Program-made: the position numbers and the translations under genes
The notes under the pieces: generated by a model
What the model saw: the letters and a program-made list of their open reading frames with translations, nothing else
Database searches by the model: none
What the model was told of the DNA's origin: nothing
Source: JAGVJT01 sp964471225
Lineage (GTDB): Bacteria > Pseudomonadota > Gammaproteobacteria > Legionellales > Legionellaceae
DNA: 64,000 nt
Assembly: GCA_964471225.1 (NCBI GenBank)
Contig: CAYYEZ010000062.1
Coordinates: 1 to 64,000, forward strand
Direction: 5' to 3'
In this document: one piece after another, positions 26,152 through 35,635 of the stretch
Position numbering within the stretch: position 1 is the stretch's first letter
Layout: every line of letters starts with the position of its first letter

Positions 26152-27891
26152 GTGGGACTTATCCCCCGCCCCTTTATCGACGAGCTGTTGGGTCAAACCG
26201 ATATTGTTGCTTTTATCGATGGATTTATCCCTTTAAAAAAACAGGGCAATAGTTTTGTTGCTTGCTGCCCTTTTCATCACGAAAAAACGCCCTCATTTAA
26301 TGTCGTCGCAAAAAAACAATTTTATCATTGCTTCGGCTGTGGTGTCAGTGGAAATGCTATTAGTTTCGCGATGGAGTACTTACATCAAAGCTTTACTGAA
26401 GCCGTAGAAACACTAGCATTGCGAGCCGGCCTGCAAGTTCCCCGAGAAACGAACCCCCAGAAACAAGCCCAAGTTAATCTTTATCAACTCCTCGCTTACG
26501 TTGCGTTATTTTATCAAAAAACACTCACACTCGGTGAACAACCTGCACTGACGTATCTTAAAACACGAGGTGTCGAGGGAGAGGTGCTGGCTCGATACCA
26601 GCTCGGCTATGCCCCTTCAGGTTGGCACGTACTAACCCAAACCAAAGCGTTTCGAGCACATCAAGAAGCCTTATTCACAACGGGGATGCTTATCCAAAAA
26701 GAAGGCCAAAACAGTTACTATGATCGCTACCGTCATCGATTAATGTTTCCTATCCATGATAAAAAGGGTCGTATCATTGGTTTTGGTGGACGAGCATTAC
26801 AAAAAGATGACAAACCCAAATATCTGAACTCACCAGAAACACCCATTTTTCACAAAAATAGAGAGTTATATGGGTTATATCAGGTTCTACAACACACACC
26901 TCGCCCAGAAAAAATTATTGTCGTCGAGGGGTATATGGATGTCATCGCTCTCGCACAATATGGTATTTCAAATGCGGTGGCCACCCTAGGTACTGCAACA
27001 AGCGTTTTTCACATACAATTGCTCTCTCAGTATACAGGACACATCGTCTTTTGTTTTGATGGAGATCATGCCGGCCAACAAGCAGCGCAAAAAGCTTTAG
27101 AAAGTTTATTGCCTGCCCTTGACAGCACATTGACCGCGTCTTTTATTTTTCTGCCCGAAGAGCACGACCCTGATAGCTATATCCGTGAGGAAGGGCAAGC
27201 AGGCTTTCAAAAACTGATTGAAAACGCACGCCCATTGCATTCGTATTTACTCACCGTCATGGCATATGGCGTAGATACGTCATCAGTTCAAGGCAAAAAT
27301 CAACTGATGCACCAAGCCAAACCTTGGCTTGAAAAGATCCCAGAAAGTCCTTTTAAGTCCTTGATCATACGCGAACTTGCCCTACATACGCATCTTGATG
27401 CGGATCATCTCACCCAGCTACTTAGTTCATCTCCATTACCAACATCCCTCGCACCACAAACCATTAAACGCACACCAGCACGCATTGCTGTGGCGCTTTT
27501 GCTGCAACACCCACAGACATATCTTACTCTCGCGACACAATATCCTGCGATGAATTTTCAAGCGCATCCGCTGATTGTACAGCTGATGGAAACGATTTGC
27601 GCTGAACCGCATCTCTCAACGGCAGCACTCATTGAGCGATTCCGAGACTCATCTTCATTTGATGTGATTCGAAAACTAGCAAGCCTTGAAACTTTTGTGT
27701 CAGAGGAAACACTGATTCAAGAGCTACACGACACATTAGCGTTTTTAACAAAAAAAAACCAAGAGAGCGAAATTCAAACGCTATTAAAACGCTCGAAAGA
27801 GCAGGGTCTAACTGAAGAAGAGCGTCAAAAATTACAACATCTCGTTAAACAAAAAAAAAGAACTAGTATGTTGAGTCAAGGCAGTTTATAA
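26152..27891 (+). CDS. dnaG: DNA primase
   Basis: Makes RNA primers at the replication fork. It has 579 residues (E. coli 581). The N-terminal zinc ribbon has Cys39, His42, Cys60 and Cys63 (CPFH...CFGC). The core follows with the Toprim acidic motif VVEGYMDVIAL (Glu259) and CFDGDHAGQQAA, and a C-terminal helicase-binding domain covers about residues 430-579. GTG start, three bases after the yqeY-like gene. Only three copies of the operon core (S21, primase, sigma-70) are joined here, as in other gammaproteobacteria. Confidence 0.96.
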   Translation: MGLIPRPFIDELLGQTDIVAFIDGFIPLKKQGNSFVACCPFHHEKTPSFNVVAKKQFYHCFGCGVSGNAISFAMEYLHQSFTEAVETLALRAGLQVPRETNPQKQAQVNLYQLLAYVALFYQKTLTLGEQPALTYLKTRGVEGEVLARYQLGYAPSGWHVLTQTKAFRAHQEALFTTGMLIQKEGQNSYYDRYRHRLMFPIHDKKGRIIGFGGRALQKDDKPKYLNSPETPIFHKNRELYGLYQVLQHTPRPEKIIVVEGYMDVIALAQYGISNAVATLGTATSVFHIQLLSQYTGHIVFCFDGDHAGQQAAQKALESLLPALDSTLTASFIFLPEEHDPDSYIREEGQAGFQKLIENARPLHSYLLTVMAYGVDTSSVQGKNQLMHQAKPWLEKIPESPFKSLIIRELALHTHLDADHLTQLLSSSPLPTSLAPQTIKRTPARIAVALLLQHPQTYLTLATQYPAMNFQAHPLIVQLMETICAEPHLSTAALIERFRDSSSFDVIRKLASLETFVSEETLIQELHDTLAFLTKKNQESEIQTLLKRSKEQGLTEEERQKLQHLVKQKKRTSMLSQGSL

Positions 27892-27932
27892 TTGGCCATT
27901 TTTACCGCCCATTTTTCATTTAGACTATACGT

Positions 27933-29804
27933 ATGTCCACAAACGACAATGAACAGCAACGATCGCAAATTACCAAAGTCATCAGCTTAGGTAAAGAGCA
28001 AAACTATCTCACGTACGCCCAGATTAACGATCTGCTGCCGAATATCGTGGACACCGAGCATTTTGATGTGATCATCACCATGCTTGAAGGCATGAATATT
28101 AAAGTATTTGAGCTTCCTCCGAGTTACGATGAGCTGTTACTTCTAGGTAACACAGAAGAAGCCCCTGACGATGTTGAGGAAGCAGCGGATGTTGTCCTCT
28201 CCGTAGACAAAGAGTCTGGCCGCACCACCGATCCTGTACGCATGTATATGCGTGAAATGGGTACAGTCGAGCTCTTGACTCGTGAGGGCGAAATTCGTAT
28301 TGCCAAGCGCATCGAAGAAGGGATCTACCAAGTCTTAAAAGCACTTGCTTCTTATCCGGAAACAGCATACTTAGTCCTTTCTGATTATGAGAAGATTGCC
28401 ACAGAAGAGTTACGATTAAGCGACATTATTAGTGGCTTTGCAGACGTGGAAGAAGCACCTGCCTCCAACATTGGCTCCATGCTCGAAGAAACCGAAGCGC
28501 TGCTTGAAGAGCCGACCATTGCTCTTGCTGAAGAAGAGGAAGACGAGGAAGGCGGCGGCATCATCGAAGTCGATGAGGGACCTAATCCAGAGCAAGCTCA
28601 GCTATATTTTGACGACCTGCGAACAACATATCAAGCAGCTATTGAAGTCATGAGGACGGACGGTCGACATGCTCAAAGCACACTAGATACCATTGATAAA
28701 ATGGCAGAGTCCTTCTTAAAGCTTAAACTCACATCACGAGAAGTGGATCGTTTAACGCACTATTTTCGAGAATTGAGAAACGAAGTTCGCGACATCGAAC
28801 GTTACGTGATGCGGCTTTGTATCGAACGTGCGAAGATGCCAAGAAAGCTTTTTATCGAAACCTTCCCTGGCCACGAAACTACGTTAGAGTGGTTGCCTGG
28901 TATTATTCAAAAACACGGCAAAAAACTTGATTTAGTCAAAATCCAGGAAATACAGCAAGACGTTCTCCATGCGCAACAAAAACTTGCAAATTTTGAAGAA
29001 ACACATGGATTAGATATCAGTGAAATTAAAGATATCAACCGGAAAATGTCCATCGGCGAAGCAAAAGCTCGCCGTGCAAAAAAAGAAATGGTCGAAGCTA
29101 ATTTGCGTCTTGTAATCTCCATCGCGAAGAAGTACACCAATCGTGGTTTACAATTTCTCGATTTGATTCAAGAGGGTAATATTGGACTCATGAAGGCCGT
29201 TGATAAGTTTGAATATCGTCGAGGCTATAAGTTTTCAACCTATGCGACATGGTGGATTCGTCAGGCCATCACGCGGTCTATCGCAGATCAGGCCAGAACC
29301 ATTCGAATTCCTGTGCATATGATAGAAACGATTAATAAGCTTAATCGTATCTCTCGGCAGATTCTACAAGAATCTGGTCGCGAGGCCACACCAGAAGAAT
29401 TGGCCGAAAAAATGGATTTAAGCGAAGATAAAATTCGCAAGGTTTTAAAAATTGCCAAAGAGCCTATCTCAATGGAAACACCTGTCGGTGATGACGACGA
29501 CTCTCATCTGGGTGACTTTATTCAAGATGACAACATGGACTCGCCCGTCGACTGCGCAACAGCCGAGGGTCTGCGAGAAGCTACGTTAGAAATATTAGAA
29601 ACACTGACACCCCGTGAAGCTAAAGTACTACGTATGCGATTCGGGATAGAAATGAACACCGATCACACGCTTGAGGAAGTAGGTAAACAGTTTGACGTTA
29701 CACGTGAGCGTATTCGGCAAATTGAAGCAAAAGCGCTGCGTAAGCTAAGACATCCTTCCCGATCTGAAAAATTACGTAGCTTTTTAGAAAACGACGACTC
29801 TTAA
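27933..29804 (+). CDS. rpoD: RNA polymerase primary sigma factor (sigma-70)
   Basis: Housekeeping sigma factor of 623 residues. Region 1.1 covers about 1-80, followed by region 1.2 (DPVRMYMREMGTVELLTREGEI) and an acidic non-conserved insert (EEEEDEEGGGIIEVDEG). Region 2 carries the -10-recognition segment YKFSTYATWWIRQAITRS, and region 4 ends in the helix-turn-helix EEVGKQFDVTRERIRQIEAKAL that reads the -35. No clear ribosome-binding site is visible before the ATG. It lies 41 bases after dnaG and is probably co-transcribed. Confidence 0.97.
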   Translation: MSTNDNEQQRSQITKVISLGKEQNYLTYAQINDLLPNIVDTEHFDVIITMLEGMNIKVFELPPSYDELLLLGNTEEAPDDVEEAADVVLSVDKESGRTTDPVRMYMREMGTVELLTREGEIRIAKRIEEGIYQVLKALASYPETAYLVLSDYEKIATEELRLSDIISGFADVEEAPASNIGSMLEETEALLEEPTIALAEEEEDEEGGGIIEVDEGPNPEQAQLYFDDLRTTYQAAIEVMRTDGRHAQSTLDTIDKMAESFLKLKLTSREVDRLTHYFRELRNEVRDIERYVMRLCIERAKMPRKLFIETFPGHETTLEWLPGIIQKHGKKLDLVKIQEIQQDVLHAQQKLANFEETHGLDISEIKDINRKMSIGEAKARRAKKEMVEANLRLVISIAKKYTNRGLQFLDLIQEGNIGLMKAVDKFEYRRGYKFSTYATWWIRQAITRSIADQARTIRIPVHMIETINKLNRISRQILQESGREATPEELAEKMDLSEDKIRKVLKIAKEPISMETPVGDDDDSHLGDFIQDDNMDSPVDCATAEGLREATLEILETLTPREAKVLRMRFGIEMNTDHTLEEVGKQFDVTRERIRQIEAKALRKLRHPSRSEKLRSFLENDDS

Positions 29805-29897
29805 GCAATCGCTATTTATGTAAGAAAACTGGACAAGTAGACCAGAAAAAACTTAGAAGTGGGTCATATGCCCATGCTGAACGGTTAAGCAAGAGGT

Positions 29898-29981
29898 GTC
29901 ATTCCCGCGAAAGCCGGAATCTATCTCTCAACACGCGGAATAAGCGCGATAGGATAGATTCACGCCTTCGAGGAGGATGAC
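29898..29981. repeat. REP/MITE-like palindromic element
   Basis: An 84-base element bounded by GTCAT and ATGAC with inner arms GAATCTATC (29917-29925) and GATAGATTC. It begins GTCATTCCCGCGAAAGC, the signature of a repeat family dispersed in many proteobacterial genomes. The outer arms are imperfect. Located between rpoD and the MscS-type gene. It could fold as a hairpin in RNA and protect or terminate the rpoD transcript. Only one copy was noticed in this window. Confidence 0.75.
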
Positions 29982-30038
29982 GTTACGCTCTTAAACTCAT
30001 ATGCATTAGGCCCATTTTTTCATTCAGCAAGGATGTTT

Positions 30039-32297
30039 ATGCGTAAATTTTTGATTAGCCTCTTACTCCTCGTTACATTCATCAACTTCGCCTGGGCAGA
30101 TGAGACAGACGCAACCTTTAACGTCAAAGTAGCCACTCAAAAACTTACTCTACTGAATAAAAATCTCTCTGTACCACACGCGACACCCGCAGCTTATCTC
30201 GATGCAATCGATACGATTGATGAACTTATCAATCAAGCCCTACTTTGTACAGAGGATACCCAAAAAGAGCTGAATGATATTGATATTTTTATGAAACAGA
30301 GCAAAAAACTTGCTGAAACCACAGCAAGTGCAGATTTAGTTTATCTCGAGAGACAAAAGAAAAAATGGTCTAATATTCAAGCGGAGTGTCGCTTGTTCAC
30401 GATTCGCGCCACAGAGCAAATTGAGGATTATAAACATGCAGTAATCGTACTGCGAGAAAAAGCGACGCTTTCTCGCAGTACGCCAATTTGGACACTCTTG
30501 CAAACGCTACAAACCAACACGCCATCTTCAAATACAAAACAAAGTATCACTGAGATCATCACAGCGCATACTATTGTTAATCCTCCTTACCTTATCATCG
30601 GGGTACTCGCTGCATTTTCATTTTCGCTACTTTTTCTTATCAGTTTACGTAAAACAACTTTTTCGGTGCGTTATCTACATTTTAAACAGCTAAAATTACG
30701 CTACATTACGATTCTGACGCTCAGCCTTACGACTGCTATCATTTTAGCCCCTTTTCTCTTTAGCTATACTGTCCACGATGAATCCAACGCTCTCACAAGG
30801 CCTCTAGCACTTTGTTGTATCTATTTTACAAGTTGGTTTGTGTTAATTTTTCTCTTCAAGATCAAATCTATCCGCAACCTATTAGACTGGTATAATTTGA
30901 ACTACCGCTTTGCACGCGCTTCTATCTTTTTTATCCTAACCGCATTCATTATTGCAGCGCTAGGTCAATGGTCTTCAGATATGCAACTCTACTCTCCTGT
31001 AGTTTGGCAACTCTTAAAGACAACATACCTTTACACCGTACTTTTTGTCTGCTTCGCTTATGTTGTTTATTACTGTCATCACATCGATCGACGCCCCTGG
31101 ATTAAAAAGCACGCTTTTGGCATACAGATGGGCGTGATGGCTTTTTTAAGCATACCGCTAGTGCTAGGCACCATGGGTTATCTTTCGTTAAGTTTGCAGC
31201 TCATTTACGCGGGCTTTGTCTTATTGACAATTTTATTTTTCATGGCAGCGGTATTGATCGGCTCCGAAAAGTTTTACCGTTATTTATATCAATACACGCC
31301 ACTTAAACAGCGTCTGATGAAAACTTTAGGTTATAAATCTGAGCAAACGTTTACTGAATTTTTAATTTTAAAAATAGCAATTCAACTGATTGTTCTCACC
31401 TACGGTCTTTTTCTGATTGTTCAAGCAACAGGCTTCTCAACGGATACCATCGAGCGGACCTACGACCAATTTGTTAATGGTGTGCATATTGCCAATATGA
31501 TCTTTTACCCCACACGAATTATTCTAGGCGTCGTCGTTTTCTGCTTGCTTTATCTGAGCTCCAGAGCAATTTCTACGAAAATCAGTGGTCATCAACAATT
31601 TGAAGATGAAGAAGAAACGCAAGTTGCCGTTGCTTCTTTGTTAACCTATGTAGGTTTTTCTGTTGCCTTTGTGATCGGAGCACTCATTGCAGGATTTGAT
31701 TTTACCGGCTTAGCCATTATCGCAGGCGCACTGTCTGTCGGTATTGGACTTGGTTTGCAAAGTATCGTCAATAATTTTGTTTCTGGCTTGATTATATTAA
31801 TTGAAAAACCCATTAAACCAGGAGACCGTATTGCAATTGCTGGTGTCGAAGGGGTTGTCAAAAAAATTCGCGTACGTTCCACACAAATTATTACTGGTGC
31901 ACGAGAAGATATTATTATTCCTAACTCAGACTTAATTACACAACGAGTAGTTAATTTTATGCTCACAGACAAGTACTGCCGAATCACCTTCGATATTGAG
32001 GTGGCATATGGCAGTGACACTTATTTGGTACGAGATACGCTCCTTGAAATTGCAAACCGACATGATGAAGTCATCAAAACCGAGCGCAATAAGCCAACCG
32101 TATTGCTTAGCTCTTTTGGAGAAAATGGGCTTCTTTTTCAACTCACCTGCCTTCTGAAAGACGTCAACAAAAAATCAGTTGTCCGCAGTGACATCAATTT
32201 TGAAATAGACAAAGCGTTCAGAGAACGACAAATTAATATGCCATTCGTGCAACGCGAAATACACATTCGCGCAAGTGAGCTGAAAAAGCTATCCTAA
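30039..32297 (+). CDS. MscS-family mechanosensitive channel with long N-terminal region
   Basis: About 752 residues. A signal peptide (FLISLLLLVTFINFAWA) precedes a periplasmic helical domain (to about 180), then eight or more membrane helices, and the conserved MscS pore and beta domains near the C-terminus. The pore region shows IIAGALSVGIGLGLQSIVNNFVSGL-like spacing (about residues 570-595), followed by EKPIKPGDRIAI and IIPNSDLI. It is a large MscK/YnaI-like member releasing osmolytes on hypo-osmotic shock. The ATG at 30039 has AAGG six bases upstream; the ATG at 30033 abuts the same site and is too close. Its 3' end overlaps the convergent Dps-like gene by nine bases. Confidence 0.9.
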   Translation: MRKFLISLLLLVTFINFAWADETDATFNVKVATQKLTLLNKNLSVPHATPAAYLDAIDTIDELINQALLCTEDTQKELNDIDIFMKQSKKLAETTASADLVYLERQKKKWSNIQAECRLFTIRATEQIEDYKHAVIVLREKATLSRSTPIWTLLQTLQTNTPSSNTKQSITEIITAHTIVNPPYLIIGVLAAFSFSLLFLISLRKTTFSVRYLHFKQLKLRYITILTLSLTTAIILAPFLFSYTVHDESNALTRPLALCCIYFTSWFVLIFLFKIKSIRNLLDWYNLNYRFARASIFFILTAFIIAALGQWSSDMQLYSPVVWQLLKTTYLYTVLFVCFAYVVYYCHHIDRRPWIKKHAFGIQMGVMAFLSIPLVLGTMGYLSLSLQLIYAGFVLLTILFFMAAVLIGSEKFYRYLYQYTPLKQRLMKTLGYKSEQTFTEFLILKIAIQLIVLTYGLFLIVQATGFSTDTIERTYDQFVNGVHIANMIFYPTRIILGVVVFCLLYLSSRAISTKISGHQQFEDEEETQVAVASLLTYVGFSVAFVIGALIAGFDFTGLAIIAGALSVGIGLGLQSIVNNFVSGLIILIEKPIKPGDRIAIAGVEGVVKKIRVRSTQIITGAREDIIIPNSDLITQRVVNFMLTDKYCRITFDIEVAYGSDTYLVRDTLLEIANRHDEVIKTERNKPTVLLSSFGENGLLFQLTCLLKDVNKKSVVRSDINFEIDKAFRERQINMPFVQREIHIRASELKKLS

Positions 32298-32732
32298 CTC
32301 ACACGATGCACTCAACATCCAGCGCATTTTCTCGTGACTCACAACACGCTCTTCTAGTAAGCTGACCGTACCCACATCATCACATTTTTCAGCAAGCAGT
32401 AACACCTGTTTCAAATCGTGTAATAAGGTCGTATGATCGCCCACTAAATCCGTGAGCATTTGATTCGCACTTGCATCAGCATGACCATCTTGTATCGTCT
32501 TAAGTCGCTGAAACTCAGAAAATGTCGCAGGCGCTTGGTGCCCTAAAATGCGAATACGCTCAGCGATACTATCGACCGCATCAGCAAGTGACTCATACTG
32601 CTCCTCAAACAATACATGCAAAGGTTTAAACAAAGGACCAATCACATGCCAATGGTAATTTTGTGTCTTAAGGTACAATGTATAAGTATCCGCCAATAAA
32701 ACTGCTAACCGATGCACCAATTGCTGTTGCAT
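32289..32732 (-). CDS. Dps/ferritin-like protein
   Basis: Protein of 147 residues of the Dps/DPS-like ferritin family: dodecameric shells that oxidise and store iron and protect DNA under oxidative stress. The ferroxidase ligands lie in the segment QNYHWHVIGPLFKPLH and in LFEEQYESLADAVDSIAERIR (His...Asp/Glu pattern). There is no long Lys-rich N-terminal tail, so DNA binding may be weak. AGGGAAGAG just upstream of the ATG serves as ribosome-binding site. Confidence 0.92.
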   Translation of the reverse strand: MQQQLVHRLAVLLADTYTLYLKTQNYHWHVIGPLFKPLHVLFEEQYESLADAVDSIAERIRILGHQAPATFSEFQRLKTIQDGHADASANQMLTDLVGDHTTLLHDLKQVLLLAEKCDDVGTVSLLEERVVSHEKMRWMLSASCELG

Positions 32733-32827
32733 AACTCTTCCCTAAAAATTTAACCTTATTTACAGTATAGCTAAGCACACGCAATCCTCAACTCTTATAC
32801 ACGAGAAACTTTTTTATCTGTAAGAAT

Positions 32828-32855
32828 TTGCTACTTACTAAAAAACATGTAATAT
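32828..32855 (+). promoter_or_regulatory. Candidate promoter of the 863-residue gene
   Basis: TTGCTA (32828-32833) and TAATAT (32850-32855), spacer 16 bases, about 75 bases before the start codon. It is a plausible sigma-70 site driving the 863/3200/GNAT run. Confidence 0.4.
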
Positions 32856-32930
32856 GGAGAATCAGTGATCAAAAAATAGCGTTACTCGTCAGACATAAGA
32901 GGCATGTTTCCCCATTAAAAGGAGGTAACG

Positions 32931-35522
32931 ATGTTATTATATGACATTTTTCTCGAAATCGATGCACGCCGTTTATCTTCATCTTACCAAGACACGCTAC
33001 TCACTCGTACCGAACTTGAGTTCGCGTTAAAAAAATCGATCTCATGTTATCGCGCACTCCAACACCCAGATAAAAGCAAAGCCTATCGGCATTTTTTAGA
33101 ATTCTGCGAACAACGCATGCAATCTCATGAAGAAAAGCCGCTATTGCCCCTTTTATTTGGAGCCCTGCTCGATGAGCATTCTCCGCTTGAAGTAGAAATG
33201 GTTTGTGACGTGATCACTCAACTTTTTTACTTAAATACACAACATCAAGATGAGGCACTTGGCCTTGCGCTGATGGGAGAAATATTCGTTGATCAACCCA
33301 TTACATTTGCTGCTTTTTTGCGCTGCTTATGCCTACACGGCATTTCAGAGCAACAGATCTTATCAACACACTTACTACATCATTTTTTTCGCTATCATTT
33401 AGGTATGTTGGAGCAAGAAGATCATCCAATTACAACATTTTTTCAATTACTCATGGCTTTTCCAGAAGCAATCGCCTTGGCGAGTGCCGCACGGACAGTC
33501 ACAAGTAACGAGAGAGGATTTGCATCTTATGCATTAGATGGTCAAATGAGTAGAGATACGCTTACAACAGTAGAGAGGAAAATATTTTCTTTAAACTTCA
33601 CAGGCAACGAGCAAAACTTACGCGCCCTACACGCCCTTTTTGGTAGTAATTTTTTGTTAGCAGCATTATCTCAGTGGGAAAAACAGAACAGCAATTCTGT
33701 CTGGATTGATTATATACGTACTCTTTTTAATCGAACTGACATTATTTCTGAGCAATTACCAGTTGTGCTTGGTCGACTCCATGAAAATATGGCCTTACAA
33801 CAAGCTCTAGCAGAAATTTTAGAAAAAGAAACACTCAATCAGCTTATTTTGCACCGAAACGCAGATGTGTTGTGCTTAATATCCTTTCGCCAAGAGATAG
33901 TCGAGATGATACAACAACAAGATTTAGCCATCTTTCTGAAAAATATTCGACAGAACTCATCTTCAGCAATGTCATTCATCATTGGATTGTTAAGCTTATC
34001 GGAAGCAGTTAAACATGCTCGTATAGAAATCAAAACATTAGTGTTTCAGCACTTATTAAGTAGTGTACTTGAAGAGCCATATATATTAGAAGATGAAGCG
34101 GTTTTACGTAAAATTAGACAACTCTCTTTGTCAAATGACTGTATCGGTGGACAAATCAAACAATATGAAGAGCAACTAGAAACGCTCATTCAAGTCCAAG
34201 CACAAGGTGATATCGCATCTTTTGACTATATTACCATTGAAGATCTATGGCGACATGGTTCAACTAAAATTCAAACGTTACAAGAAATTATCGATATACA
34301 AAGCACTTACCCCGCAGATAAATGGGCCTTATATTTACGCTTAGCTCATGCTTTATTTCAGTATCATCCAGAAGAATTTAATTTAACAACGGTTGCAACG
34401 CTACTCAATGTACCCATGCATTTTGATGAAATCAATGTGACAGAGTACGAACGCCTTGTGATTGAGTTATTAGCAGCTATTGATGATGAGCTATTCAGAA
34501 ATGCATGTACCACACTACTAGACGAGAGTGTTCAAACACGTAATTGGCGCAAACATCATTATGGCGATTTAGATTTTTATCAACGTGCAATTCAAGCCGC
34601 CAATATTGGCTACATCGAATGGCTACAAAAAAATCACATTTCTCCAGCCACCTCTTACGATGTTTTATCTATTCTTGCAGCACATAACAATCAATGGCCC
34701 ATCGTTTGTCATTTGTATATGAAACATCATCTGAAAATAACGACGATTAACCTTTTACTTCATACAGCAGTAAATCAAGGTGCGGCTAATGCCATTATGT
34801 TGTTATGGAGAAAAGAACGCATGCGACCGACTGCTAACCAAATTGAACAAACATTTGTGTTGGCTGTAAAAAAAAATGATGTCGCAAGTATCAATAATAT
34901 GATCTGCTGTCTAAAAATGCCACCAGATAAAATGATTGCGAGAGCATTTAAGCTAGCCATCAGTCTAGAACACTATCGCGTGGCCAAATTGATAGTCCAA
35001 AACTTTGAAAGCAAACTATTGCGAACAGCTTTTGAAGATACTCTCCTAGAGAGCGCGCGTACCGGCAATCACGAGAGACTAAGTCATTTAATCCCGTTGA
35101 GTCGTATTAACATGATTGACACTGCATTTCTCATCACAGCACGAACAAGTCAATTATCCGCAATACGATGTTTTTTTGAGCAAAAAACACTGACGCCACG
35201 AATACCGACTATCAAGCGCGCATGGAATGAGGCTAAAAAACATCAACGTCGAGAAGTCTATGCGTATCTTGCCAATTTTTTTGATGAGGAAATGAGCAGC
35301 CCGACCTCTTCTACAAAGAGCAATACAAGCTCGAATAGAAACGCTGACAGCGGTTTGTCTGTCAGCATTTCATTAACACGAGCAACGAGTTGGCGTGAGA
35401 TAAAGATAAATTCGCCCGTTGACAGAAATAGATTTTTTTCATCAAGCTCACAGGCTGGCCCAGAAGCTAGCTCACCAAAAAGTTGTCGTTTGCCACATAG
35501 CATCTCATTAGACAAATTTTAA
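32931..35522 (+). CDS. Unknown 863-residue protein with helical repeats; effector candidate
   Basis: No family recognised. It has an exceptionally good ribosome-binding site (AAAGGAGG about six bases before the ATG). It is helical throughout and soluble, with no signal peptide or membrane helix. Residues about 545-780 form degenerate helix-pair repeats of about 33-35 residues (for example ILAAHNNQWPIVCHLYMKHH, FVLAVKKNDVASINNMICCL, FKLAISLEHYRVAKLIVQNF) in the style of ankyrin-like repeats without the full consensus. The last 75 residues are rich in Ser, Thr and Asn (SSPTSSTKSNTSSNRN), like the unstructured secretion tail of many type IV effectors. It is 113 bases upstream of the 3200-residue gene on the same strand, so the two may act together; function is unassigned. 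Confidence 0.8.
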   Translation: MLLYDIFLEIDARRLSSSYQDTLLTRTELEFALKKSISCYRALQHPDKSKAYRHFLEFCEQRMQSHEEKPLLPLLFGALLDEHSPLEVEMVCDVITQLFYLNTQHQDEALGLALMGEIFVDQPITFAAFLRCLCLHGISEQQILSTHLLHHFFRYHLGMLEQEDHPITTFFQLLMAFPEAIALASAARTVTSNERGFASYALDGQMSRDTLTTVERKIFSLNFTGNEQNLRALHALFGSNFLLAALSQWEKQNSNSVWIDYIRTLFNRTDIISEQLPVVLGRLHENMALQQALAEILEKETLNQLILHRNADVLCLISFRQEIVEMIQQQDLAIFLKNIRQNSSSAMSFIIGLLSLSEAVKHARIEIKTLVFQHLLSSVLEEPYILEDEAVLRKIRQLSLSNDCIGGQIKQYEEQLETLIQVQAQGDIASFDYITIEDLWRHGSTKIQTLQEIIDIQSTYPADKWALYLRLAHALFQYHPEEFNLTTVATLLNVPMHFDEINVTEYERLVIELLAAIDDELFRNACTTLLDESVQTRNWRKHHYGDLDFYQRAIQAANIGYIEWLQKNHISPATSYDVLSILAAHNNQWPIVCHLYMKHHLKITTINLLLHTAVNQGAANAIMLLWRKERMRPTANQIEQTFVLAVKKNDVASINNMICCLKMPPDKMIARAFKLAISLEHYRVAKLIVQNFESKLLRTAFEDTLLESARTGNHERLSHLIPLSRINMIDTAFLITARTSQLSAIRCFFEQKTLTPRIPTIKRAWNEAKKHQRREVYAYLANFFDEEMSSPTSSTKSNTSSNRNADSGLSVSISLTRATSWREIKINSPVDRNRFFSSSSQAGPEASSPKSCRLPHSISLDKF

Positions 35523-35635
35523 GGTGAATTGTTTTTATAAAATCTCAAGTATTGTGTAGGAACCAGCAGACCATGGTAAGTCTAGGATTGTGTTCTATAC
35601 TTTACATAGTCAGCTTATCCTTATGGCCGAATTAA

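Noticed and set aside
32931..35522. Calling the 863-residue protein an ankyrin-repeat protein
   Set aside because: Helix pairs of similar length are present, but the ankyrin consensus (TPLHxAA, Gly turn) is not.
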